DNA from: Solitalea agri
Lineage (GTDB): Bacteria > Bacteroidota > Bacteroidia > Sphingobacteriales > Sphingobacteriaceae
Assembly: GCF_023914155.1 (NCBI RefSeq)
Contig: NZ_JAMWYS010000024.1
Location: forward strand, 248,001-312,000
DNA: 64,000 bases
Direction of reading: 5' to 3'
Part shown: piece after piece, positions 1-7,515 of the stretch
Layout of the letters: every line of letters starts with the position of its first letter
Numbering within the stretch: position 1 is the first letter of the stretch
Program-made: the position numbers and the translations under genes
The notes under the pieces: model-generated
The model's input: only the letters and a program-made list of their open reading frames with translations
What the model was told of the DNA's origin: nothing
Databases searched by the model: none

Positions 1-417
1 TTAGGGATGGGCCGCTACCCATACACTTCCATCTTCAAAATATTCCTTCTTCCAAATTGGCACCGTTTCTTTTAAGGTATCAATTACAAATTCACAGGCT
101 GCAAATGCCGCTTTACGATGAAAAGCAGCAACAGCAATAACCACCACCACTTCTCCGGGCTGTTTTTCTCCCACAACATGGTGAATGGCCACTTCTTTAA
201 TATCGAACTCTTCCTTTGCCCTTTCGGCAATTTTCTCCATCTCAAGAAGCGCCATTGGTGCGTAGCATTCAAAGAAAAGCTTTTCAACTTTCTTGCCTTT
301 AGTGTGATTTCTTACCGTTCCAACGAAAACATTAATGCCTCCATATTCAGGTTTATTCACCAACGACGCGACATTGGCAACTTCAATGGACTCCACTAGT
401 TGAATTAATGTATTCAT
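1..417 (-). CDS. moaE: Molybdopterin synthase catalytic subunit MoaE
   Basis: Large subunit of molybdopterin synthase, which uses the thiocarboxylated MoaD C-terminus to insert two sulfurs into cyclic pyranopterin monophosphate in the cytoplasm. The protein shows the MoaE features FVGTVRNHTKGKKV, the LFFECYAPMA stretch, HHVVGEKQPGE and a C-terminal PIWKKEYFEDGSVWV. It is complete: the stop codon lies at the window edge (bases 1-3). The frame stays open to a GTG at 435, which would overlap moaD by 11 bases. I prefer the ATG at 417, seven bases after the moaD stop, because the protein then begins MNTLIQLVES like the family. It is the last gene seen of a minus-strand run moeB-like, TSUP, moaD, moaE. 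The function is secure; only the start is uncertain. Confidence 0.95.
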   Translation of the reverse strand: MNTLIQLVESIEVANVASLVNKPEYGGINVFVGTVRNHTKGKKVEKLFFECYAPMALLEMEKIAERAKEEFDIKEVAIHHVVGEKQPGEVVVVIAVAAFHRKAAFAACEFVIDTLKETVPIWKKEYFEDGSVWVAAHP

Positions 418-424
418 AAGCTTA

Positions 425-664
425 TTATCCCCCACTTACAGGTGGAATTAATGCAATTTCATCTGTTGAGCTAAGCATAATATGATCTTCTGCATAATTC
501 ATATTTACAGCGATCATTAAGGAGTTTAATTTTTGTAAAAGAGGAAATGACTGATACAAATGTTCACGCAAGTGTCCCACTGTATAAAACTCATCATTTG
601 GACAATAAACCGAAGAACCAATAATGTCCTTGGTCACTCCGAATAACAAAACCGTATAGCTCAT
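425..664 (-). CDS. moaD: Molybdopterin synthase sulfur carrier subunit MoaD
   Basis: Small ubiquitin-fold sulfur carrier of 79 residues. Its C-terminal Gly-Gly (ending PPVSGG) is adenylated by a MoeB-type enzyme and then converted to a thiocarboxylate that feeds MoaE. The length, the beta-grasp pattern and the exposed GG tail are typical of the family, and the tail is the diagnostic feature. It lies seven bases upstream of moaE and six bases downstream of the transporter stop, so it is almost certainly co-transcribed. The MoeB-like/rhodanese gene that should activate it is upstream in the same run. Confidence 0.93.
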   Translation of the reverse strand: MSYTVLLFGVTKDIIGSSVYCPNDEFYTVGHLREHLYQSFPLLQKLNSLMIAVNMNYAEDHIMLSSTDEIALIPPVSGG

Positions 665-670
665 TATCTA

Positions 671-1423
671 TTAAGCATTAGCGTTCATTAACAATCGTAT
701 TCCGGCATAGCACACCAATAAAGCAGTGGCAATGGTCACCCACTTTTCGCTGAACTTTTTGGCACTTAAACGAGTTCCTATCTGTCCTCCGACAATGACA
801 CAGATCATCAACGGAACTGTAAACAGCACATCAAAATGAACCTGCTTCCGTGAAAGCTGACCTAATATTCCGGCTATTGAATTTACCAGGATAAAAAAAC
901 TGCTCAAGCCTGCAATATTTTTGGCCGTATCGAAATGAGCCAGTTTAAGTAAAGGAGACAGAAAAATGCCACCTCCGATGCCAGTCATTCCGCTTAAACC
1001 ACCGATAAAGCCACCGGCAGCGCTAAACTTATAAACTGATGGGGTTTCTGTCTGCACTTTTTGTTCATTATAAAGAGGAAGCAAACGGTAAAACATCAAC
1101 AATGCCGAAATGATCAGCGATGTTCCTAAGATCCAAAAGAAGGTATGCTCTTTCAAAGGAATGTAGCTTCCCAGAAATGCTAAAGGCACGCTAGCAACAC
1201 TTATCCAAAGCGCTTTCTTCAGGGGCAAAAAGCCTTGTTTATAAAAAGTTATTACGCCACCTGTCACCACTACAATATTGCACAGCAAGGCGGTTGATTT
1301 CATCAGGTACATATTAATACCGAACAAAGCCATAATGGCCATGTAGCTCGAACCGCCACCAAATCCGGCGGTTGAATAAACTAATGCTATAATGAAAAAG
1401 AGTAGGCAAAGCTGATAATCCAT
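671..1423 (-). CDS. TSUP (TauE/SafE) family membrane transporter
   Basis: Polytopic inner-membrane protein of about 250 residues with some eight hydrophobic segments. It has the two glycine-rich half-repeats of the TauE/SafE family: STAGFGGGSSYMA near the N-terminus and GGLSGMTGIGGGIFLSPLL in the middle. Family members move sulfite, sulfoacetate or other sulfur or organic anions; the substrate cannot be read from the sequence. The frame is open to 1486, but that extension (LIRNLKFIIIK) looks like untranslated AT-rich DNA and the family start is the ATG at 1423. Its position between moeB and moaD suggests a sulfur- or oxyanion-related role in cofactor synthesis, which is inference only. Confidence 0.85.
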   Translation of the reverse strand: MDYQLCLLFFIIALVYSTAGFGGGSSYMAIMALFGINMYLMKSTALLCNIVVVTGGVITFYKQGFLPLKKALWISVASVPLAFLGSYIPLKEHTFFWILGTSLIISALLMFYRLLPLYNEQKVQTETPSVYKFSAAGGFIGGLSGMTGIGGGIFLSPLLKLAHFDTAKNIAGLSSFFILVNSIAGILGQLSRKQVHFDVLFTVPLMICVIVGGQIGTRLSAKKFSEKWVTIATALLVCYAGIRLLMNANA

Positions 1424-1505
1424 TTTAATAATTATGAATTTTAAATTGCGAATTAAGAATTGTGATAACCCTAATTTTAATAACAAGTTTTCAATTCCTT
1501 TAAAA

Positions 1506-2600
1506 TCAATAAAGTTGTAAAGAATTATCTACCTCTCGGGCCCAACGATCAATACCACCTTCCAGATTGTAAACAGTAGTAAAACCTTTGCTAAGCAATT
1601 CTTCACAAGCTATTCGGCTTCTGATTCCGTGGTGACAAATTAAAACCACCGGGTTCATGGGATCAAGTTCACCTACTCGCATCCTAATTTCTCTTAAAGG
1701 AATATGAACAGCGCTCTCTATTTCACAGTAAACGAGCTCATACTGCTCACGAACATCAATCAATTGCAATGCTTCATTAAGCGCTAATTTTTGAGCTAGC
1801 TCTAATGGAGTAATGCTCATTAATGTTGATGAGCAAAGCGTTTTATAATCATCAGACCTTAACTGCGTAATGTTTTGATTTTCTTGTTTAGGTTGAAATT
1901 TGAAAACGGATTGTTTGTTGTTGAGTGTATCGATGGTTAACAGCTTGTTCGTTAATACTTCTCCAATACCGGCAATTACTTTCACCACCTCATTGGCCTG
2001 ATAACAACCGATGATACCAGGCAAAACTCCCAAAACCCCGTTTGCATTACAATCAGCAACAACTCCATTTTCAGGAGCGGCAGGAAACAAACAACGGTAG
2101 GTTGCACCACCCTGATAATTAAACACACTTACTTGCCCTTCATATTGATGGATAGCCCCGTAAACAAAGGGTTTATTTAGTATTACGCAAGCATCATTAA
2201 TTAAATAGCGGGTTTGAAAATTATCGGTACAATCAACAATAACATCAAACAAACTAATGATCAACAGAGCATTATTAACAGTCAATTGTTCATTAAAGCA
2301 CAAAAATTCAACGTCGGGATTGAGCCGTTTCAATCGCTCAACAGCTACTCTCGCTTTTGAACTTCCAATTTCATCTGTAGCATACAACACCTGGCGATGA
2401 AGGTTATTTTCACTGATAGTATCATGATCCATCACCCCGATTTTGCCGACTCCCATCCCTGTAAGATATTGCAAGACCGGAACACCCAAGCCTCCTGCTC
2501 CTATTACCAATACTGATGAGTTAAGCAGCTTCAATTGCGCCTGCTCACCGAAATCTTTTAGTAGCACTTGCCTGTTATATCGTTCACGGTTAAAATCCAT
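1506..2600 (-). CDS. moeB: MoeB/ThiF-type adenylyltransferase fused to a rhodanese domain
   Basis: Activates the C-terminus of MoaD by adenylation; the fused rhodanese domain can supply the sulfur. The E1-like domain covers about residues 5-240 with the nucleotide-binding VIGAGGLGVPVLQYL, DHDTISENNLHRQ and VDCTDNFQTRYLIND motifs. The rhodanese domain is about residues 260-360 with the active-site loop CHHGIRS. E. coli MoeB binds zinc with two CxxC pairs; here the first pair is reduced to one Cys (YRCLFP) and the second is not visible, so zinc is probably absent, as in some HesA/MoeB-like proteins. It heads the minus-strand run ending in moaE. A thiamine (ThiF) role is possible but less likely beside moaD. 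Confidence 0.88.
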   Translation of the reverse strand: MDFNRERYNRQVLLKDFGEQAQLKLLNSSVLVIGAGGLGVPVLQYLTGMGVGKIGVMDHDTISENNLHRQVLYATDEIGSSKARVAVERLKRLNPDVEFLCFNEQLTVNNALLIISLFDVIVDCTDNFQTRYLINDACVILNKPFVYGAIHQYEGQVSVFNYQGGATYRCLFPAAPENGVVADCNANGVLGVLPGIIGCYQANEVVKVIAGIGEVLTNKLLTIDTLNNKQSVFKFQPKQENQNITQLRSDDYKTLCSSTLMSITPLELAQKLALNEALQLIDVREQYELVYCEIESAVHIPLREIRMRVGELDPMNPVVLICHHGIRSRIACEELLSKGFTTVYNLEGGIDRWAREVDNSLQLY

Positions 2601-2874
2601 ACCAAACCTTATTTATTCAATTTTTATTAAAATCACCCACATAACGGCCGAACACTATCTAATATTTCACAAATTCCAACAATAAACCCATCATTTGAAC
2701 AGAAATTATATACAAACTTTCAATTATTTCGTTAAAAATATGATTTTAATCAACAAAAAACATATTTAATAAAGCAAAATGTTAAAATTTAAATGATAAA
2801 AATCTAAAATTTTAACATAAATACATTTAATATTTCAAAATAATCTATATTAGCCCTATTACAATTCATTAATA
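2601..2874. promoter_or_regulatory. Divergent intergenic region between the two moa units
   Basis: This 274-base, very AT-rich gap separates the divergent moeB-like unit and the 2875/moaA unit, so it must hold both promoters. I see long A/T runs but no clear TTTG-N19-TAnnTTTG pair, no strong hairpin and no obvious Moco riboswitch structure. Confidence 0.4.
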
Positions 2875-3246
2875 ATGAAAATTCGAATTAAAGCCAACAC
2901 AATCAGATTTCGTTTAGATAAAGATGACATCAATTCGATCAATAATAGTGGTTTTGTAAAAGAAGAAACACAGATCGCCGGAGGAAAGCTTCATTTTTGT
3001 ATAAAATCAAAACCTATTGAAAATGCTCTTATAAAATTGGACCCATATTCGGTTCATCTTTTAATTCCTGCAGCACAATTAATGGAGTGGGCCGGCAATA
3101 ATATCAACGGCTTATATATAACCTTGATCAACGATGACGGCTCGGAGCTAAAGATTTCAATTGAAAAAGACTATAAATGCTTAACCGAACGAGAGGAAGA
3201 TGAATCAGCCGCGTTCGACAATCCTTTATCTGCCCATAACTGCTAA
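2875..3246 (+). CDS. Small conserved protein translationally coupled to moaA
   Basis: A 123-residue soluble protein without signal peptide or membrane segment. It starts MKIRIKANTIRFRL and ends with an acidic, Cys-containing tail (EREEDESAAFDNP...HNC). It resembles a Bacteroidetes family of unknown function found near molybdenum genes, which I believe is catalogued as DUF7009; I am not certain of the number. The stop codon is three bases before the moaA ATG, so the two are co-transcribed and probably co-translated. No catalytic motif is visible. A role in MoaA maturation or in molybdenum handling is a guess from position alone. Confidence 0.8.
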   Translation: MKIRIKANTIRFRLDKDDINSINNSGFVKEETQIAGGKLHFCIKSKPIENALIKLDPYSVHLLIPAAQLMEWAGNNINGLYITLINDDGSELKISIEKDYKCLTEREEDESAAFDNPLSAHNC

Positions 3247-3249
3247 AAC

Positions 3250-4224
3250 ATGCTGATTGACAAATTCGGACGTAAGATAAACTACCTGCGATTGGCCATT
3301 ACCGATCGCTGTAACCTGCGTTGCAGTTATTGTATGCCCAAAGACCAGCATTTTTTAAACCGCGAAGAACTGCTTACCTACGAAGAAATACTGTTTTTGG
3401 TAGACTCATTAAGTAAAAATGGAGTTAACAAAGTAAGAATTACAGGCGGAGAACCATTTGTACGTAAAGATGTTCCGGCTTTATTAAAAGAACTCTCTAA
3501 ACTTGAAACGATTGACCAATTTTCGATCACCACCAACGGTGTTTTAACCAATACTTACCTCGACGAACTTCAGCAATCGAGATTTAGCAGTGTTAATTTA
3601 AGTTTAGACACCTTAAATCGAAAAAAATTCTTTGCCATTACTCGTCGCGACGAATTTGAGACTGTAAAACAATCTTTTGAATCATTATTTGCCCATAATT
3701 TCAAACTAAAAATAAACATGGTGGTAATTGACGATTTTAACATCAACGAGATATATGATTTTGTTGAACTAACCAGAAACCATCCTATTGACGTTCGGTT
3801 TATTGAAGAAATGCCTTTTAATGGCCTTGAAAACTCTTATTCGGGCATTAAATGGAACTATGCCACCATACGTGATCATATTGAAAAACGTTATTGCCTA
3901 ACCAAATTACCTGATACCCCTAATGCTATTGCCCGTAACTACCAGGTTGAAGATTTCAAAGGAACGATAGGTATTATTCCAGCTTACTCGCGTACACTTT
4001 GTGGCAGTTGCAACCGCTTACGAATTACGGCTACCGGTGGACTGAAATTGTGTTTGTACGGTGAAGATGTTCTAAATGTAAGGGATCTTATTCGTGAAGG
4101 TATTGGCGAAAAAGAACTTATCAATACAATCCAGGCTGCTATTTTAACTAAACCTCTAAATGGCATTGAAGCCGAACAACAAAACAACCACATCCACCAA
4201 AGCATGTCGATGATTGGCGGGTAA
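3250..4224 (+). CDS. moaA: GTP 3',8-cyclase MoaA
   Basis: Radical SAM enzyme that converts GTP to 3',8-cyclo-GTP, the first step of molybdenum cofactor synthesis. The SAM-binding [4Fe-4S] cluster motif is C21-x3-C25-x2-C28 (CNLRCSYC). The second, C-terminal cluster is formed by C251, C254 and C268 (CGSCNRLRITATGGLKLC). The GGEP motif (RITGGEPFVR) and the conserved C-terminal double glycine (MSMIGG) that enters the active site are present. The length of 324 residues is normal. It follows the small gene at 2875 by three bases. The partner MoaC is not in the window. Confidence 0.97.
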   Translation: MLIDKFGRKINYLRLAITDRCNLRCSYCMPKDQHFLNREELLTYEEILFLVDSLSKNGVNKVRITGGEPFVRKDVPALLKELSKLETIDQFSITTNGVLTNTYLDELQQSRFSSVNLSLDTLNRKKFFAITRRDEFETVKQSFESLFAHNFKLKINMVVIDDFNINEIYDFVELTRNHPIDVRFIEEMPFNGLENSYSGIKWNYATIRDHIEKRYCLTKLPDTPNAIARNYQVEDFKGTIGIIPAYSRTLCGSCNRLRITATGGLKLCLYGEDVLNVRDLIREGIGEKELINTIQAAILTKPLNGIEAEQQNNHIHQSMSMIGG

Positions 4225-4304
4225 AACCTTTAAGAGCTTTCCCAAAATCCAGTTTTCAATTATTTATAATAAGCAATAAGAGCAAGAGTAACCCATAATT
4301 TCAC

Positions 4305-4335
4305 TTGCTTGAGAGCAGCTAATGCCCTATATTTG
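4305..4335 (+). promoter_or_regulatory. Predicted ssrA promoter
   Basis: A good match to the Bacteroidetes housekeeping promoter: TTG at 4305-4307, a 20-base spacer, and the -7 element TATATTTG (TAnnTTTG) at 4328-4335. It ends 15 bases before the mature 5' end of the tmRNA, consistent with a short leader removed by RNase P. Confidence 0.65.
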
Positions 4336-4350
4336 CAACCTTACACAAAT

Positions 4351-4745
4351 GGGCTCGACCGGAATTGACAGGGTGGAAGATTTGTGTGTAAGCATGCCAG
4401 GCGTTGTTGGGAGTGCCTGTAAAAGAAAACCTTCAACCTATAAATGGCGAAAATAACTACGCTCTTGCTGCGTAATCTTCACAGGATGTGAATTTACTTT
4501 TATCTAGCATAGTGCTAGAGGCAAGATGTTCCCCAAAAGCGCAATCCTTCCGCGTTTGACCCGGGGGCACTAAAAAGAAGGAATAAGGTTAGTAACGCTT
4601 CGCAGCTGACCCGACAATTAAAGAAGCTAAGCTGTAATTAGCCTGTAGGCGGGCAGGTTACGGTCGACAATTAAACACCAACTAAGCATGTAGAAAGCGC
4701 AACAGGTCCCATGTTTGGACGAGGGTTCGAATCCCTCCGGGTCCA
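4351..4745 (+). ncRNA. ssrA: Transfer-messenger RNA (tmRNA)
   Basis: Rescues stalled ribosomes together with SmpB. The 5' end begins GGGCTCGACCGGAATTGACA, and the 3' end has a tRNA-like T-arm (GAGGG TTCGAAT CCCTC) and the acceptor strand CGGGTCC with discriminator A; the 5' GGGCTCG pairs with it. The tag reading frame runs from the resume codon GGC at 4446 to TAA at 4473 and encodes GENNYALAA, so the full tag is (A)GENNYALAA, the form known from Bacteroidetes. CCA is not encoded. About 395 nt is normal. The tmRNA gene is a frequent integration site for genomic islands, and a repeat-rich accessory block starts right after it. Confidence 0.97.
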
Positions 4746-4760
4746 CAGACGGAAAAACAA

Positions 4761-4796
4761 AATCCTCATTCAGCACTGAATGAGGATTTTTGTTTT
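4761..4796 (+). terminator. Rho-independent terminator of ssrA
   Basis: A perfect 12-bp stem AATCCTCATTCA / TGAATGAGGATT with a four-base loop, followed by TTTGTTTTT. It lies 16 bases after the tmRNA. A close relative of this hairpin and its downstream bases is found at 17856-17925. Confidence 0.85.
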
Positions 4797-4917
4797 TATA
4801 TCATTTACTTAAGCATTCTCCTGCAATGGAGTGGCGAACCATTCTAATCACAGCCTTGTTCCGATCACGGACTTTTGATCGATCAACTTCAATGGTACTT
4901 GATATTAAGTAGGCGTT

Positions 4918-5063
4918 CTGCAACTTTTCGCCTCCGTCCCGATAGCAATCGGGAGCGGACCGAATATTCCCGATCCCGGTTGAACCGGGACGTCCAATTC
5001 GCCTTCAAACCTTACCGCACCGGCCTGAATTGGCCAAGGTTCCTTACGGAAATATTGAATGAT
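4918..5063. repeat. 146-bp direct repeat, copy 1
   Basis: Runs from CTGCAACTTTTCGCC to GAATGAT and matches 5351-5496 over its full length with about seven mismatches. It contains inverted repeats: CCCGATAGCAATCGGG at 4938-4953 and TCCCGGTTGAACCGGGA near 4975. The CCCGATAG...ATCGGG core also occurs as a perfect palindrome at 26515-26530, so this is part of a dispersed family. Confidence 0.9.
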
Positions 5064-5170
5064 GTTACATCTGAAGTGCATAATGTACTTTGTAAAATCA
5101 TTGTATTCGCGCGCTGGGAAGACAAAACGGCGGGCCATGCGTTGGGCTGTGTGAGGTAGCTTCGTTTTGT

Positions 5171-5244
5171 CTTGATTCTTTGGATACTTTCTCATCAAGG
5201 AGAAAGTATCTAGGCGTTCGGCCGGCTATGAGGCCGACCATCAG
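5171..5244 (+). repeat. Dispersed hairpin repeat, copy A
   Basis: A 74-bp element with two hairpins. The first is a perfect 11-bp stem GATACTTTCTC / GAGAAAGTATC with loop ATCAAG (5183-5210). The second is TCGGCC / GGCCGA around GGCTATGA. An inverted copy, about 92% identical, lies at 26390-26462, and two stem positions differ between the copies in a compensating way. Confidence 0.88.
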
Positions 5245-5350
5245 AAGTTTAATACGCTTATAGTCATTCAACAATGAATTTCATATTGAACTAGGTATTC
5301 GCCTGTCCAAGCGATCAATTTCAACAGTATTTTTTATTTCACCTGCCTTC

Positions 5351-5496
5351 CTGCAATTTTTCGCCTCCGTCCTGCTAGCAATCGGGAGAGGACCGAATAT
5401 TTCCGATCCCGGTTGAACCGGGACTTCCAATTCGCCTTCAAACCTTACCGCACCGGCCTGAATTGGCCAAGGTTCCTTACGGGAATATTGAATGAT
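5351..5496. repeat. 146-bp direct repeat, copy 2
   Basis: Second copy of the element at 4918-5063. The first inverted repeat is damaged here (CCTGCTAGCAATCGGG), which suggests this copy is decaying or that the palindrome is not under selection. About 50 bases upstream of both copies are also weakly similar (GATCAA-TTCAA), so the duplicated unit may have been longer. Confidence 0.9.
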
Positions 5497-5607
5497 TTAG
5501 GGCTATTCCTCCCATGTTGTTCGTCTAATATCAATACCAGGACTTCCTCTCAACAGCGAATGAGAAGGGTTAGTCATAGGAACTATCTACCCCTAAGTCG
5601 GATCATA

Positions 5608-5673
5608 CTAGACGTATACTCGACGCATACTTGACGTATACTAGACGTATACTAGGCGTATACTCGACGCATA
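5608..5673. repeat. Six tandem copies of an 11-bp unit
   Basis: Six head-to-tail units of consensus CTNGRCGYATA with an exact period of 11 bases and no indels. The units vary only at three positions. A degenerate seventh unit may precede them. The array lies 165 bases upstream of the gene at 5838. The period is close to one DNA helical turn. Confidence 0.92.
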
Positions 5674-5837
5674 TACCATATAATACGACCTTATATAAAC
5701 CCTTGACATGCTAAATGAACCATTTTGGTGCAATGCGAACGAACTGATTGATAATTGATTATTGGTGAGCCATATTTGAATTAGCTCTGGCGAAGTGCTG
5801 AGGGCTGAAAGTAACTAAAACTAAAAAAAATCTACAC

Positions 5838-6593
5838 ATGACAAAACAACATGGACTGATTAAACTAGAAGGAACTATCGAGGATATTTCTTTCTATAAG
5901 CGCAATGGAACTTATTGCGCGCGCCGTAAGGGTGGGGTTTCTGGTAATCGAATAGCACGTGATCCATCTTATGCACGTACCCGTGAGAATAATAGTGAAT
6001 TCGGGCGAGCAGGAAAGGCTTCAAAATTGATCCGCCAAAGCTTAGGTTCATTATTGCAACCTTACAATACCAGAAACCTGCATACCCGGTTGGTGACACT
6101 GTTGCTGCGCATCATTAAATCCGACAACATTAATGCCCGCGGACAACGTACAATACAAAACGGGGAGTTGGGTTTTCTGCAAGGTTTTGAATTTAACGAA
6201 GATTGCCAATTGGGTACCACTATCTATATGGCTTATGGCACTTCGATTGATCGCACGACTGGCATACTAACCGTACAATTCCCTGAATTTAACCCGATCT
6301 CGGATCTGGTTTCTCCCGTTGGTGCCACCCATTTCCAACTAGTGATGGCTGGTTTGGCACCGAATTTCGACAACCTGAGTTCTGAAGTACAAAGCACCCG
6401 CAGTGCCTTTTTATCCTTGACCAGCTCTATTGCAGCTGCTCAATCCCTTACAGTTACCTTAACAGCTATTAATGATTTTCCTTTGGTGCAAATTCTGGGC
6501 ATTGAGTTTTTTCAGGAAGTAAATGGGAAATATTACCCGTTGAACAGTTTTTCGTTTAATGCATTGAAATTGATCGGAGTTTCGTCAGAATAG
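5838..6593 (+). CDS. Conserved Bacteroidetes protein of unknown function
   Basis: A 251-residue protein without signal peptide or membrane segment. The N-terminus (MTKQHGLIKLEGTIEDISFYKRNGTYCARRKGG) is followed by a basic, Arg-rich segment containing RTRENNSEFGRAGKA, a helical region, and a beta-rich C-terminal half with Gly/Pro turns. I recall similar proteins in several Bacteroidetes, often with more than one copy per genome, but I know no function. It stands alone, with a tandem 11-bp repeat array upstream and its own terminator. The basic N-terminal half could bind nucleic acid, which is inference. The start is the ATG that opens the conserved N-terminus. Confidence 0.8.
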   Translation: MTKQHGLIKLEGTIEDISFYKRNGTYCARRKGGVSGNRIARDPSYARTRENNSEFGRAGKASKLIRQSLGSLLQPYNTRNLHTRLVTLLLRIIKSDNINARGQRTIQNGELGFLQGFEFNEDCQLGTTIYMAYGTSIDRTTGILTVQFPEFNPISDLVSPVGATHFQLVMAGLAPNFDNLSSEVQSTRSAFLSLTSSIAAAQSLTVTLTAINDFPLVQILGIEFFQEVNGKYYPLNSFSFNALKLIGVSSE

Positions 6594-6626
6594 ATAGGTT
6601 ACTTACCACGGAAAAGGTCTCGATTG

Positions 6627-6659
6627 AAACGCTGTCTTTTGTAAGATGGCGTTTTTTTG
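6627..6659 (+). terminator. Terminator after the gene at 5838
   Basis: Hairpin AAACGCTGTCTT / AAGATGGCGTTT (two G-U pairs) followed by TTTTTTTG, 33 bases after the stop codon. Confidence 0.8.
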
Positions 6660-6673
6660 TGCTTAGAATTGTC

Positions 6674-6845
6674 TTGTCCTGAAATAACTATATAGATTAG
6701 TGAATAAATCCTGAACTATACATCGGATGTTGTTAATCCTAATAAACTATACAGACTATTTTTCGAAGATTCTTTTATATAGTTTAAAGTAAAATACCCC
6801 TAGTCTTCACTTCTTAAATCATCATGATTTGTTATTCAGGACTAG
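6674..6845. mobile_element. Possible IS remnant or MITE-like element
   Basis: A 17-base word TGTCCTGAAATAACTAT at 6675-6691 has an inverted partner GTTATTCAGGAC at 6831-6842, giving imperfect terminal inverted repeats around about 170 bp of AT-rich non-coding DNA. The 17-base word recurs exactly at 17977-17993. Outward ends of the TGTCCTGAAATAA type are, from memory, seen on IS elements of this phylum. No transposase is present. Confidence 0.4.
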
Positions 6846-6873
6846 ACATAGAATAAATCCTCTAAGAGTCATT

Positions 6874-7488
6874 TTATCCACCATGTAAATAACAATACCC
6901 GCTACAATTAGTAGTTCGATTTCTACAACGATTACCTTTTTTAGTTGTTCCCCAACATTGAGATGAAGGACAACCAGTACTAGAATAAGAAGTAATAGAT
7001 GTTGGTGATGCTTGGTAAGTTGGAGATGTATTTATTGAGGGAGATGAACCACTCCTCACGAATTTATTTTTAAACTCAACTACATAAGGCAAAGAATTAG
7101 GAGTATACAATTCACTTAAATACCCTAGTGTTTTGTTGTATTCGGCAACATAGTACCCATTTGAGAACTTATAGAGTTTAACAAATGAACCATTAGGTAT
7201 CATCAATTTAACATTCCCATTTACAGGATCAGGGTTATCCCGAAGTTTTCCTTCTTTCTCAATCTCAACAATAATAAACTCCAAATTACTCTTTGAATAG
7301 ACAGATTGGTTAAGCAGAATATTTAGTTTCTGTTCAATTACTATTAGAGAATCCTCAATTGATTTTTTTTCTTTTAATAATTGAATCTTTCGTTCTTGAA
7401 GTCTTTGTACAGACTCGTTGGTTTGTCCTAATAAATTATTTGACAAAACAAAAAAGAACAGAAGCAATACTGGTTTTTTAATATTCAT
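6874..7488 (-). CDS. Secreted protein with coiled coil, SH3-like region and Cys-rich tail
   Basis: A 204-residue exported protein. Residues 1-22 are a signal peptide ending LLGQ; about 25-60 form a heptad-rich coiled coil (LQERKIQLLKEKKSIEDSL); about 85-130 look like a small beta-barrel (SH3-like) region. After a Ser/Thr linker, the last 35 residues hold the cysteine pattern QCWGTTKKGNRCRNRTTNCSGYCYLHGG, with C/H spacing like a small zinc-binding module (similar to what I know as DUF5763). It follows the PorP/SprF gene by 27 bases on the same strand. An accessory role to that surface system is plausible but unproven. Confidence 0.8.
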   Translation of the reverse strand: MNIKKPVLLLFFFVLSNNLLGQTNESVQRLQERKIQLLKEKKSIEDSLIVIEQKLNILLNQSVYSKSNLEFIIVEIEKEGKLRDNPDPVNGNVKLMIPNGSFVKLYKFSNGYYVAEYNKTLGYLSELYTPNSLPYVVEFKNKFVRSGSSPSINTSPTYQASPTSITSYSSTGCPSSQCWGTTKKGNRCRNRTTNCSGYCYLHGG

Positions 7489-7515
7489 GGCTTTTATGAA
7501 ACGTGCTTTTTCATC

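Larger units (their letters stand above)
4797..5837. other. Gene-free repeat region downstream of ssrA
   Basis: About 1 kb without a credible gene. Open frames here (for example 4905-5198 minus) run through repeated DNA and look spurious. The region holds two copies of a 146-bp direct repeat, one copy of a hairpin-bearing dispersed repeat and a tandem array of 11-bp units, each listed separately. The rest shows no recognisable feature. Confidence 0.8.

Noticed and set aside
2601-2874. Molybdenum cofactor riboswitch upstream of the moa genes
   Set aside because: The region is AT-rich with no extended paired structure recognisable by eye.
4905-5198. 97-residue open frame on the minus strand
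   Set aside because: It runs through the 146-bp repeat and other dispersed DNA; similar spurious proteins are typical of repeat regions, and no domain is visible.
5608-5673. 11-bp tandem repeats as a CRISPR array
   Set aside because: No spacers; the units are directly contiguous.
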